Part shown: piece by piece, positions 24,312 to 35,360 of the stretch
Position numbering within the stretch: the stretch's first letter is position 1
How the letters are laid out: every line of letters starts with the position of its first letter
Source of the DNA: Tigriopus japonicus
Taxonomy: Eukaryota > Arthropoda > Copepoda > Harpacticoida > Harpacticidae
Direction of reading: 5' to 3'
DNA: 64,000 nt
Assembly: GCA_010645155.1 (NCBI GenBank)
Contig: CM021323.1
Coordinates: 2,957,835 to 3,021,834, forward strand
Made by a program: the position numbers and the translations under genes
Notes under the pieces: generated by a model
What the model was told of the DNA's origin: nothing
Seen by the model: only the letters and a program-made list of their open reading frames with translations
The model's database searches: none

Positions 24312-24364
<53 letters not shown>
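24312..24364. repeat. (CT)n microsatellite
   Basis: Uninterrupted CT dinucleotides, about 26 units. Purely a simple repeat. Confidence 0.97.
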
Positions 24365-24367
<3 letters not shown>

Positions 24368-25032
24368 CTTGCTAACCAAAATCTGCATTTAGTGCACAAC
24401 GGCACTGAATGCTACATTAGCTTAAGATAAATGAAGAGCGTTGTTGCTCTTGACATTATTCAAAAAGATTTCTTAAAACAAGGTATAGATTAAAAGATCT
24501 ACGCATGACATAGAAAAAGCAATTTCGTAAATAGTGCCAAAAATTGACTGCAATGATATTATTTTAAGTGATAGATCCAAAAGTCTGCTACGACAAAGCT
24601 TCATATAATAATAGTGGAAAGAGAAAATCCTTAAAAAGAAGGCTAGTTCCATTGTCCAAAATAAACATTCTGTACATATAAGCTCATATGTTTTGCCTGC
24701 ACGAAGGTATGTTGCAAGTACGCTTCCGTTATTGACTAAGCGTATTTTAAGCCTGCTAGAGAATTTCTTACCAAATTTTGGGTTAAAAATATAATACGTA
24801 GAAGCTAACATTCATATGGTGTCATTTTAAAAGCCTGAAAACGTTAAAGAGACGCAAAGAGGATGGAAGTCAATTGATTAAGTATGCTTCAAGCATGGAT
24901 CTCGAAACACAAACCATATGATCTAAAGTCTCTTTGGATTTGAGTATCCTTGTTGAATGCAGACAACAATGTTGTTTACAACTTTGCCTGTATTTTAGTT
25001 CCTAAAAACAAAATTATGGAATATCTGATTCA

Positions 25033-25185
25033 TAGAGACTGGCAAAAAGTGCAAATGAACATGAGCTTTTAGTTACCAAAACTTACACAAAAACCAGCCA
25101 AAGATCGCAAAATAAAGAGCAGTAAAAGGTCAAAATTACAAATAAGCTCCACAATATCGCAAAAAAAGCAAATTTCTCATACATA
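25033..25185. repeat. Decayed relative of the 4742 MITE
   Basis: GGCAAAAAGTGCAAATGAAC, GAGCTTTTAGTTACCAAAA, ACAAAAACCAGCC and AGATCGCAAAATAAA follow the same order as in 4742-4888. The TAGGGA ends are lost. Confidence 0.5.
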
Positions 25186-26259
25186 AATCCCTGGATAGTT
25201 TTTTGTCAAATGCTTTCTGCTTTGCCCTTGTACACATTTCAAGATGTAATTACATGCTCTTAATGAATCAAGGTCATTTTTGTCAAAATATTTTTGTGCT
25301 TGCAAGTCAAAAAGTAACTTTTGGATTCCATTTGATTTTTTCCTTTCAGGAAATAGACTCTTTCTTGTTTGAATATACAAAAAAATCGCTTGGTTTGGGA
25401 AATTTTGAAATCAGACACATGTGATATCATGGAAAGACGGGAATTGATGCAAAATCATTTCGAAAACCCTTTGCTGATGTTACATACTTAATTGGTCAGA
25501 ATGTAAATCCCAATTTGTTTCCACGATTAGATAGGTAGCGGGTACACAAGCCTCAAGATAGACCCTTCTTCCCTGCTAAATCTTGGAGCCCAACCCTCCT
25601 TCCAAGCCTAAGTAACTTCAGGTAGAATTTTCCCTTGTTTTGTTTTATTTCATCTGGATGTTTTTTTCTGACAGCAAATACACAAATAATTTATTTTCTT
25701 AAAGGTTTTTAATGCTTGTCTCAGTTATATATTATTGGGAAAATATTACACCAAGCTTGATAGATTTGTGGCGAATCGTTAAACGACGTTGGTAGCTATT
25801 ACTTTTTGACGCAACGTTTTAGTATTTCTTCATCCAACCTATGTCACTCAAATGGGTTGGAACTTTCACAGAGTTAGCATCGTAATACTATCCCAAGACT
25901 GGAATGTGCGATAGATCCAGCAACACGTTTGACATGCCTTCCCCACCTTCAACTGGATATGCTCATCGAACTATGTTTTGGTCTTGATTCAAAACATGTA
26001 TTCCTGAACGTTTTGCGGTGTACACTTGCATTCTTTGCTTTTGATACAACAAACTCTAGCACTATCTTTTTTGGGACCATTTTGTATTCTTTTTATTTAG
26101 GCTTTTGGGGGGAGGAGAGGGGGTGAAAATAGCTTTATTTCAATTGAATTTATTATTTGATGTATTTATTTTGTTAAATTTGGAACTAGCAATCAGCCCT
26201 GGTGAAAATCACCCAATACTCATGCTTGAATGTGTTAGTAGACTAAGTAAAGCGACCCC

Positions 26260-27082
26260 CAGTGTTGCATCGGAGAAAAACCCGCCCGGGTTTTGGGGTG
26301 TTTTTTTCGGGCAGGTTTTTCGTTTCTGGGTTTTTCGTTTTTTTTTTTACTTTTTTGTTTCCTTTTGTATTATTATTTAAATTATTAATTCTTCATATTA
26401 TCTTCTGCATACTGGACTTCATTAACATATTACGGCTGAGTTTTTGACGGTAAACGACATACTTGTAACTTGATTCTTTTGCAAGAACCCGCAACTTTTG
26501 GCAATTTTTGTCTCACTTTCTTAAATCCTGCGAGAAATTATGAAATTATATATATTTTACACGCAATGTCAACAAGTAACATTTACAAGCCAGAAAATGG
26601 CAACTTTTTAGCAACTTTCGTCAAATTGAATGCAACTTTGGGCAAAATAAAGAGTAACTTAATACGAGCCCTATTTATAACAAATCCTCGTAATTTTCTC
26701 GAGGAAACTTTTAGACGCTAATTCACACCCACAGACGGAGAACCATTCTGAGACCGGACATGAGATTGCCTATCGGAACTACTTTAGACGATGTGATGGC
26801 TGGCTTCGCTGGACGGGCGAGGCTCAACCCTCCGACCCTAGCACCAATACTCCAAAAAAAAAAAATTCATATCTTCTTCAAGAGTTCTAGGAAACACAAT
26901 ACCCACGAAAATTGAATTTACTGTAAGTCGCGTGTAGCCACTCACACAGAGGAAAGAACAATTTTAAGGGACAAGTTAGGGGCATTTAGGAAAAAAAAGA
27001 GAAAAACCCGAAAAACCCACCCCAAAAAAACCCGCCCAGGCAGGTTTTTTAATGTCAACCAGGCGGGATCGAAGCAACCCTG
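26260..27082. mobile_element. hAT-like element with CCCGCC-rich ends
   Basis: The left end CAGTGTTGCATCGG and right end GGATCGAAGCAACCCTG are imperfect inverted copies, extended inward by AAAACCCGCCCGGGTTTTGG and its counterpart near 27020-27050. Flanks GCGACCCC and GCTATCCC agree at 6 of 8 bases. Holds a SINE fragment at 26695-26860. No coding region. Confidence 0.55.
26695..26860 (+). repeat. SINE body fragment
   Basis: ACTTTTAGACGCTAATTCAC, CCACAGACGGAGAACCATTC, GACCGGACATGAGATTGCC and GATGGCTGGCTTCGCTGGAC match the 12374 copy. The tRNA-like head is absent, so the copy is 5'-truncated, and it lies inside the hAT-like element. Confidence 0.75.
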
Positions 27083-27385
27083 GCTATCCCTTTACTGCGT
27101 TTGTGTAGAAATCATACTAATTTTGTTTTTTGAGCCCTGCAAGCGGTTTGCATAAGTATAAGTAGGGCTAAATATTTTAGGCTAACTTTTTGGGCAAATT
27201 ATGACATAATTAGGTTGTCCAAAATTACGTTTTAGGTTTTTTAGGTTGAATACACTGTGACACGAAAGTTTTGACACCATGTTTATGAGCTTCTACAGGA
27301 AAAACAAATGTATGAAAGTTAATGTTCTAATAGTTAGTTTTATCCCCCTTCCTTGCTTTGACCTGGGTCAATCTCTTAGGCATCC

Positions 27386-30300
27386 TCAGGCATAACTCCA
27401 AGAGCAAATCTTCGTTAGGTTTGCCCAAGCTTTTTCCAACTGTTTTTCCAATCCTTCCAGGGTTGTTTGGGGTGGGAGACTGTCGACCTCTTCTTTAAGG
27501 ACGGCCTCTAAATTTCTTATGGGATTGAGATTGGAGAATTTCCTGGCCATTCCCCCCTCCTCCAATACCATGGAAAATTTGAATCGAGCCATCTGTAGTT
27601 CATCAGGGTGCAATGAGGCGGCGCTGAATCTTGCATGAAAAAAGCTTTTGATATGTCTGGCACAATTTCACACAGGTCAGCTGACGCCTCGAACGGCGAA
27701 CACGCTTTTTTTACCTCTCGTGACAAAATGTTAAAGCGTTTTTTATAGAACGAACTGTGATATTCGTGAGCGGGACCACGCCCATGAACCGTGGCCCCTG
27801 ATGACCCTGTGATACCCTCCCTTCAGTGCACTCCTCCTTCTTCCAATCCTTCCACTTTCAATAATCCCTCGGCCACGTCTTTTTCAAGACGTGAGCTACT
27901 AGCCCTCAAACTCCCTTCAACGCCTTTGTCCTCATCTTCCTAATTTCCCTTTCCCTTTCCCCCACAATCCCATATCAACTCATCTCTTCCAGGGTCAGAT
28001 AGAACAACTCTGTATCGCGAGGAATCATCGGCGGCGGCGGAAACAGCGGAGAGGAGGGAATCAACCGGTGTCGGCCCTTTTCCTCAACTGTCATGGACGG
28101 GCAAACATGCTGCAAGTGGCTGGAGCGGGACAGTGCCTCAACAAGATCCGAGGACACGCCTTCACCTTCTTATCCAAGACGTGGGTCACCGAGGAGAAAC
28201 ACGAGAGCTGCTTTGCTGGAAAGCAGAGCTTTGTGGTGCACGCCAGAAAGCCCGCTGGGCATGGCAGGCCTAACGGAGGGTTTGAGCTCTACATTACCAA
28301 ACGCTTTGAGCCCACCCTACTCTCGTCCTCTCCTCATCACATAACCGTGGATGCCCAAGGCTTTACCATCATTGGCGTCTACTATCAGCCAACCACGGAC
28401 TATGACGACCTCGTCTCGGACCTCACGTCTATCCTCAAGAAGGTGAAGAATCCGGAGAAAGTCATCATTGGTGGTGATTTCAACATCCGTCCTGACTCGA
28501 GTGAATTCTCTGAACTCGCCAAGATTCTGAGTCAATGGAGAATCACTCTGCGCTCCGACCAGGGAGTTCCAACACACACCTACTCCCGGGGCGCCTCCGT
28601 ACTTGACCACATCTTCATATCAGAAAATCTTCCATCTCCGGCCAGTTATGTTCATCAACTGGCCATTTCTGATCACCTCCCCATTTCAGTCACCTTCAAA
28701 ATGCCCAGAAACTTCCATCATCTGGGCGTGACTTGAAAGGGGAGGTGCATGGTCAATGTGCAGGAGTGCGCGGCTCAACTTGAGGCCCTGCAGTTATCCA
28801 TCGACACCCGGAAGTACTACAATCCAACTGCAGTGGCCCAAGGCATTTCGCAAGCATTACAAGAGTCCTCTTCAGTTCAGGCGAGGAGACGAGGACCCAA
28901 GACCCCTTGGTTCAACTCATACCATCAAGAACTGAGGGGTCAAATGCTCCAAAAATTGCGAAACGTCAAGACAAGCCAAACACCAGAGACTTGGGAGCAA
29001 TATGGGATATCAAGAATTTCATATCACAAGTCTCTGAGGAGCGCCGAGTCGGCCCACCAAAGAATGGAAGTGGAGAACCTGCTCTCTTCTTTGGCTTCGG
29101 CCAGGATGGCGGGCTTGTACAAACATGCAAGAAAGCCCGCCGCCAACTCGGAAATTCCGGTGAGCAAATTCCTCCTCCACTGCCAAGAACTGTTTTCTTC
29201 GCCATCCAAACAGAGGTGGAGGAGGTCCAGGGCTGCTTGGAAGAACATCATCCCCTTTTGCAGCCCTTCACGAAATCTGAGATGGATGAGGCCTCAAGAA
29301 GATGAAGAGCAAAGCTCCATCGACATCAGGGGTTTCTCCCTTCCAAATTGCACTTCTCCGGACCCAAATCCAACCACTCCTCCAAGATCTATTCAGCTAC
29401 GCCCTCCAATCATCTTTCTTCCCACCAGACTGGATGGAGTCAGCCATCATCTTCATCCATAAGAAGGGGCCCAAGGACATTCCAGACAATCATCGGACCA
29501 TTGCCTTGGAGAAACCCTTCTTGAAGATGATGTCCACCCTGTTAGCTGCCCGCTTCTCCGGATTGGTCGAGGTTTGGAATCTCCTTCCTGAGTTCCAATT
29601 CGGTTTCCGGAGAAGCCGCTCAACCACCACGGCAGCCAATCTCCTCTACGAAATTGTGCACGCAAACATCAGCACTAAGAGGAGAGTATATGGATGCTTT
29701 GTGGATTTTTCCAAAGCATTCGACAGGGTGGACCGAACGCGGTTATTCCTCAAACTTCAACTGTGGGGAATTCCATGTTCAATATGCGTCCTGCTGTCCA
29801 ACATCTATGCAGGACTCAAATGCTCCATTCGTTCTGGTGAGGACCTATCCCCCTGCTACTTCACATCAATTGGCCTTCTGCACTATCACCAATCCTTTTC
29901 AACCTTTATGTATCCGACCTACCCAAAGCCCTTTCTCACCATGGCCCCACAATCAACAACAATAAAATACAATATTTACAATATGCAGATGACCTGGTTC
30001 TCTTGGCTGATTCAGCCGTGGAATTGCAAAATGCCATCAATGCTCTCCACGGTTATTGCCAAGAGAACAGCCTTCAAGTCAACAACATCAAGACAAAGGC
30101 CATGGTTTTCCATAAAAGGTCGTCTGCCTCCCACCTCCTTCCATATCAACAATAGGCCGATTGAAATCGTCAAGTTTTTCAACTATGTCGGTTTCACCTT
30201 CACCACCCAACTCTCTTTCACCCAGCCCCTCAACCTCGCAATAACCAAGGCCCGGGCCAAGACTGGATACATGTGCAATAGACTTGCCATCAAGAGCCTT

Positions 30301-31715
30301 CCTCTTCCAATAGTTATACAACTCTTCTGGACCTACATCACCCCCATCTTCCTCTATGGCCTTCACCTTTAGCTGCCCAACTCCGCCCAATCCACCCTCA
30401 AATCCGCCGATGCCACTTACACCAAATTCCTCAAACAATACCTCTGCGTGCCCCAATATGCCAACAATGCATGGACGCATTTCCTATGCGAAACCGAGCC
30501 CTTTACCACCGAGCTGGCAAGGTTAGTGTCCAACAGTGTAAGGAACGTAACCTTTCCAGAGGCGATGTCTGGACACATGCTGTCATTCCCGGTCAAGGAC
30601 TTGACAACACCTTTTTGTTCTTGGCCCGACATCCCTTCGAAATATTGGCGGTCACGCACCACCTTCGTCCGGCTTCTTGCCCAACTCCATCAACAACGGG
30701 AACTGACGAAGGATCTGTTCAATCTGACCCACCCCCTCTACTGCAATAATCAAGATTTTCATCATCTCCCTCTACCAAACTGCATTTGTTTTGTCTGTCA
30801 ATCTCCTCTTCATTTCTTTCATGTGCACTGAAACATATTTTAGTCAACTCATTGTGATATCACAATATTGTTCGTGTATTGTAACGTATTTTTAACTTTT
30901 GACATGTCACTATATAGATAAATATATAGATATTATTTACATTTTACTCTTACCACCTGACATGACTCTAGTAAGAATAAATGTATTATAATTATTAATT
31001 TGGTGTTCCAGAATCGATCCTGTTGTCCTGTTCCTGTTGATGGCCTCCAATCCTTCCTCGGCCAGGATCTTCTCCCGGTAGTACTCTTGGTTGACGTTGC
31101 ATTGAGGGGGCACAAAGTGCAAATTGGATACTCCACGGGATGAAAACATCCCCCAGACCATAACCTTAGGGCTGTGCTTCTAAAGTTCATTGGGGACAAG
31201 TTGTGCTGAATTTCTTACCCAAACTTGATTGGTGGCAGAGTTGGACTTTGGAAAAAGGTAAAAGAAGCTCTCATCACTCCATATGACGTTTTTCACTTGT
31301 CATTGGTCCAATGAGAATGGTCCGGGACGAATTTCACACAAGCTTTCTTGATTTTTTTTGTCAGCCGGGGCTTTCGGGGACAGGCCAGAGATTTGAGGCT
31401 CATCTCACATTTCAAATGGCGTCGTACAGTCTCACAAGACACTGGATGGCCACTCCGAGTAAATCTTGATGTCAACGTTTGCATTGATTGCCTCCTCTTT
31501 CCAATCCTCTTGGTTATGACAATTTTGGCAGTTCTGGAAATTGCTGATGGTCTTCCAGACCGAGGCTTGTCTTTAAGGGTTTGGCAATCCTTGTTGCGCT
31601 TCCATGAGCACTTTACAGAGCTCAATGAGACCCCCAGGGTCTTGGCAACCTCTACTTGAGTTTTACCGGCCTCCATCATCCCAACCACCCGAGAACGGGT
31701 CTCGACTTTCTCCAT
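27386..31715 (-). pseudogene. Tc1-like transposase, interrupted and mutated
   Basis: The N-terminal part at 31715-31293 has a helix-turn-helix (VEVAKTLGVSLSSVKCSWKR), a GRP linker (SGRPSAISRTAK) and a second DNA-binding helix region. A first catalytic Asp follows in IWSDESFF near 31290-31265 after a frame change. The middle, VMVWGMFSSRGVSNLHFVPP, is at 31161-30990. After the LINE, the C-terminal part at 27726-27386 has MQDSAPPHC (second Asp). The last catalytic motif, normally DLNPIENLW in this family, here reads ISIPIRNLEA, so the third acidic residue is lost. Frameshifts, the LINE and this substitution make it inactive. Confidence 0.85.
27760..30990 (+). pseudogene. APE-type LINE, near full-length, inside Tc1
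   Basis: Non-LTR retrotransposon. The endonuclease is open at 28068-28736: FLNCHGRANML, TFLSKTWVTEE, IIGVYYQP, VIIGGDFNIRP, and HIFIS followed by AISDHLPISVTF (the SDH box). A linker follows at 28749-29300. RT at 29302-30370: MESAIIFIHKKGPKD, FQFGFRRSRSTTTAANLL and GCFVDFSKAFDRVDRT. The catalytic box QYADDLVLLAD is at about 29980-30015 but in another frame, so a frameshift separates it. The C-terminus (to about 30830) ends CICFVCQ...HFFHVH, a CCHH-like zinc motif. A stop follows GLHL at 30370. The tail is T/A-rich (TATTATAATTATTAAT near 30980). GC content is higher than its surroundings. Insertion ends are approximate. Confidence 0.85.
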
Positions 31716-32039
31716 GACTGAAAAATCTGGACTTGCATTTTTTTGGAAAGGATATCAAATGGATTGAGGTCACCCACCGTTGCTTAAGATGCTGATCGTA
31801 GGTCAGTTCTGTTGTAAAGACTTCGCTCAGTTCGTTGACAATCCGAATATTGATATTTTAGAAAAACAAAAAATTGTATTGAGTCGTCAGGAATGGCGGG
31901 AAGTTTAAATTTTGCGGAGGTGTCAAAACTTTTGTGTCACAGTGTATATTGCACCTTTTACAGAGGCTTTTCAGACCAAATTTAGCCTTTTATTTATTGT
32001 TCTACAGCACATTACTCTTTCCAAGAGTAATAGCTATTT

Positions 32040-32380
32040 CTTTTACCCGGGTTACATTCTACCAGGGCCTGAGTAAGAGGAGAGGAGGAGAGAAAGTTGG
32101 TTGAGGGTAACTCGGAACCACGTAGTCAACCAGATTCTCTTCCGATTGAGTTGTTGCCACCTCGGGAAGGTGGTGCAAGTGTCAGAGGTGGAGGTGTAGG
32201 AGCGGCCTGCTCCTCTTCCTCGCTCCACCGACGCCTCTGGCACTTGCCCACCTGACCTAGGTGGCAACAGCTCAAGAGGCAAGAAATCTGGTTGACTTGG
32301 TGGTTTAGAGTTGCCCGAAATTAACTTGCTCTACGATTCAACTCTTTCTCAGGCCCGAGTAGAAAGAACCCACGTAAAAG
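32040..32380. mobile_element. Palindromic foldback element, ~340 bp
   Basis: One long imperfect palindrome centred near 32210. Left CTTTTACCCGGGTT, GGGCCTGAGTAAGAG, GTCAACCAGATTCTC, GTTGCCACCT and AAGTGTCAGAGG each recur inverted on the right (CCTCTGGCACTT, AGGTGGCAAC, AATCTGGTTGAC, CTTTCTCAGGCCC, CGTAAAAG). No gene. Likely a MITE. Confidence 0.75.
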
Positions 32381-32689
32381 ACGCAGTTTTCCGTTCCGGT
32401 AAGTGAAACCCCCGTGTATTTCATGTTCTGACGAACCCATACTGAATAATCATGTAGCCACTTTTAAGTAACAATCAGTGTGCTTATAGAACAGGCATTT
32501 GACATGGTATGTGAATGCGACTCTAGGTACAATACTGGTTAAACCAAGGATACCTTGGTTAAACTAGAGCACTTCAGGTTAACAATAGAAATCTAGCGTA
32601 AGGCAAAAATATATACATGAACAGTATTTTTGCAATAAATTGATTTCTTATTGCTGCAATCTTGTACTTGATCTTGCATGTGAATGGTT

Positions 32690-33310
32690 AACTTCAAGAA
32701 GCTCGTCCAGAGCGTACAACTGACCTAGCTCTACTTGATTGATACTGAACAAGGAGGAGCACTTCTTCCCAAGAACTACTGGTTTATCACAGACATGAAA
32801 ATTATAGAGAGAGGAATTTTGGACAATTAGATGGAAACAATCAGAATTGCATTGAGTTTCCTCTCCACAAGATGATCTCTGTTAAGCATTCAAGTGAAAG
32901 GATTCCCACGACTGATTGTGAAAATATTTTTACGCTACAGGCCTTATTGATGTCTAAAGGTGGCACGGTAGAGATGGCGATCCTGGTTGGGAAAAGAAAA
33001 CTTCCTTGCCTCAACTTAGTAGTAATTGATAAACAAGGAAGAAATATTGAAAATGTGCATGTGTTTGTTTGATTCGTGAATTAAGTGGAGAGATCAGTGA
33101 ATTGTTGTTGTCCTCTATAAGTTGCATTGTGAATTGCAAGTGGGAACAAAACAAGAGAAATAACTTGTTTTTTAAATGTTATTCAAGTGACATTTGAATG
33201 TTCAAGTGGACGCAGAATAGAAGAGGTAGGTAGAGCTTCCCTCAATCCAGGACATCTTATTGAGATTAGTTTTTTTTAAATTTTGTCGCACAATGTGGAT
33301 TATTTCAAAC
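32690..33310 (+). repeat. Direct duplication, copy 1
   Basis: Starts AAGAAGCTCGTCCAGAGCG and runs with high similarity to 34380-35170, through TTTCCTCTCCACAAG, GTGAAAGGATTCCCAC, GCACGGTAGAGATGGC and TGGACGCAGAATAGAAGAGG. An open stretch of 66 codons at 32872 is not conserved in copy 2, so it is probably not protein coding. Confidence 0.75.
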
Positions 33311-34320
33311 AATGAAAATATGCATAGCATTTTACATTTTAGCTAATTTGGTTCCTGAAGATGCAAATACGCCCTACATACAAAACTCATAATAAATGAA
33401 GTAAACATGAATAAAAAGCCAATATGACCAAAAGACAGGGTAGGTGAGGCATAGTGTAGCGTGAACTACGTCGGTTTGTTGTTCAGATGGATGGGGTTCG
33501 ATCCTGGTTGACTGTTACCCTCCAAACTCAACTCTTTGGTGTAAAAAGTTAGCATTGATCTGCCCGTTCAATGCAAACAACCACCAAACCAATATATGCT
33601 ATTGGCAACCAAAAAGTAGCAAGTAGTGGGAATATTCCTTCATGGAACATCCTTTATCATTGATGTGCTGACTCTTTAACAAACAATACCAAAAGACAGC
33701 AGAAAGATGACTCATTACAAGGGCCTGCATTTTGAATTTTTCGGCCAAAAATTTGATTTAAACTTGATCAAAGTAAAAAAATAGTGATCAAAACCATAAA
33801 GTAATTGCCTCCCATTTAGAAAAGAAGGTAAAAATCTTAATGCTTTGACTTGAAATATGGCAATGAAAAGTTAAAGAGTACATGGTTGAAGCAAAAAAAG
33901 GAGCCTTTACCTGTATAATTTTAAGCCGCAAATTGGGATTAAACTGAGATGCGCTAGCCGTTTTTCTTTAAATAATAAATAGAAATATATTCTAGAATAC
34001 TGCAGACTCACATTACAGTGAATCCTTTGACCAGCGTAGAAAAGTTCATAATGTTGCGAGGAGTAATGTTTCAATAGCAACATAGCATTAAGAGTAATGA
34101 ATTGAAATTAAGGCAGAATCCCACCTTTTTTTAAATGTTTTCAATAAAAGTTATATGTTAATAATGTAATTAATAAAGTAATAATGTTTTAGGTATTTAA
34201 CTTTATCCCTGGACCTACATTTATGTAATACAATAAAAGTAAAGTTGTTCCTCATTGAATTGTGACTCCAAAATGCCATGATGTCTTGGGGTATTTCGAT
34301 CCAAACGTAAAAAGCCATTC
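33311..34320. other. Intervening DNA, possible tRNA-like SINE head
   Basis: No gene seen. At 33440-33535 a segment with GTGTAGCGTGAACTACG and GGGTTCGATCCTGG resembles A- and B-boxes, which could be another tRNA-derived SINE, but the body does not match the other copies. Confidence 0.35.
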
Positions 34321-34379
34321 AGAACACCATGTCTCCTCTCTTCTTAATCGGGCTCATTCATTGTTTAATCTTTTGACCT

Positions 34380-35170
34380 CAAGAAGCTCGTCCAGAGCTT
34401 GCAACTGACCTAGCTCTACTTGATTGAAACTGAAGAAGCAAGAGGAGAGAAGAGGAGCACCTCCTTCCAAGAACTACTAGCTTATCACAGACATGAACAT
34501 TAAAGGGAGAGGAATTTTGGACAAATACATGGAAACAGTCAAAGTTTCATTGAGTTTCCTCTCCACAAGCTGATCTCTTTCTCTGTTACGCATTCAAGTG
34601 AAAGGATTCCCACAACTGATCGTCCAAATATTTTTACACTACAGGCCTATTTGCTGTTCAAGGGTTGCACGGTAGAGATGGCAATCCTGGCTTGCCTCAA
34701 CTAGTTGATAAACAAGGACAAAATATTGGACTTGTGCATGTGTGTGTTTGATTCGTGAATTAAGTGGAAAGACCAGTGAATTGGCCTTTGCCGTTGTCCT
34801 CTGTAAGTTGCATTGGGAATTGCAAGTGGGAACAAAACGAGAGAAATATTTTTAAAAGAAATGTTATTCAATGTACACTACATTCGAACGCACAAGTGGA
34901 CGCAAAAAAGAAGAGGTAGGTAAAGCTTCCATCAATCGTGGACATTTTATTGAGATTAGAAGGCTGCTTTACAGGGACTTCAAACACAACTCTGACCGTG
35001 TCTGTCCTCTTTTCAATTTGATTAGCCTTGCAGGATTGTTCTTGGGAACATTTTGAAGAGTAGAATTAAGTGTAAAGATAAATATTTTAGCAATGTTTGT
35101 TCTCTGTTTTCTTTAGAATTTTGCAAATTTTGTCACACAATGTAGAATATTTTAAACAGTAGAAAATTTG
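34380..35170 (+). repeat. Direct duplication, copy 2
   Basis: Same block order as 32690-33310, with an extra ~130 bases at about 34965-35100 and a few small indels. Function unknown; it could be an unnamed repeat family or a tandem segmental duplication. Directly upstream, 34320-34380 looks like the end of the CR1/Jockey-like LINE (TCTCCTCTCTTCTTAATCGG). Confidence 0.75.
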
Positions 35171-35360
35171 CATCGTATTGCGGCCAAAAACTTGACTCAA
35201 TGAAAGTAATGGAGTAGCTTTTCACGTCAACCTTAAATGAATTTTGAATCGACAATTCAATCAGCTTTATTTTCCCCCCAAAAAATCTAAATATTGCCAT
35301 TATCCCTGAAGAGGGATCGTTAAACGACTAGCCTCATTCTACTTTTTCCACTCATACCAC

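Larger units (their letters stand above)
27253..31944 (-). mobile_element. Tc1-like DNA transposon split by a LINE
   Basis: Ends CACTGTGACACGAAAGTTTT (27253) and the inverted AAAACTTTTGTGTCACAGTG (ending 31944) are each bordered by TA, the Tc1/mariner target. Its transposase is on the minus strand and its N-terminal and C-terminal parts are separated by an APE-type LINE at about 27760-30990. Without the LINE the element would be about 1.5 kb, the usual Tc1 size. Confidence 0.88.

Noticed and set aside
24312..24364. Regulatory GAGA-type site
   Set aside because: Pure CT microsatellite without a nearby start site; function cannot be claimed.
28749..29462. A separate 237-codon gene
   Set aside because: It is the linker between endonuclease and RT of the LINE, out of frame at its end.
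27760..30990. An exact LINE target-site duplication within the Tc1 element
   Set aside because: I compared the flanks near 27720-27780 and 30980-31020 and found no convincing repeat; the ends stay approximate.
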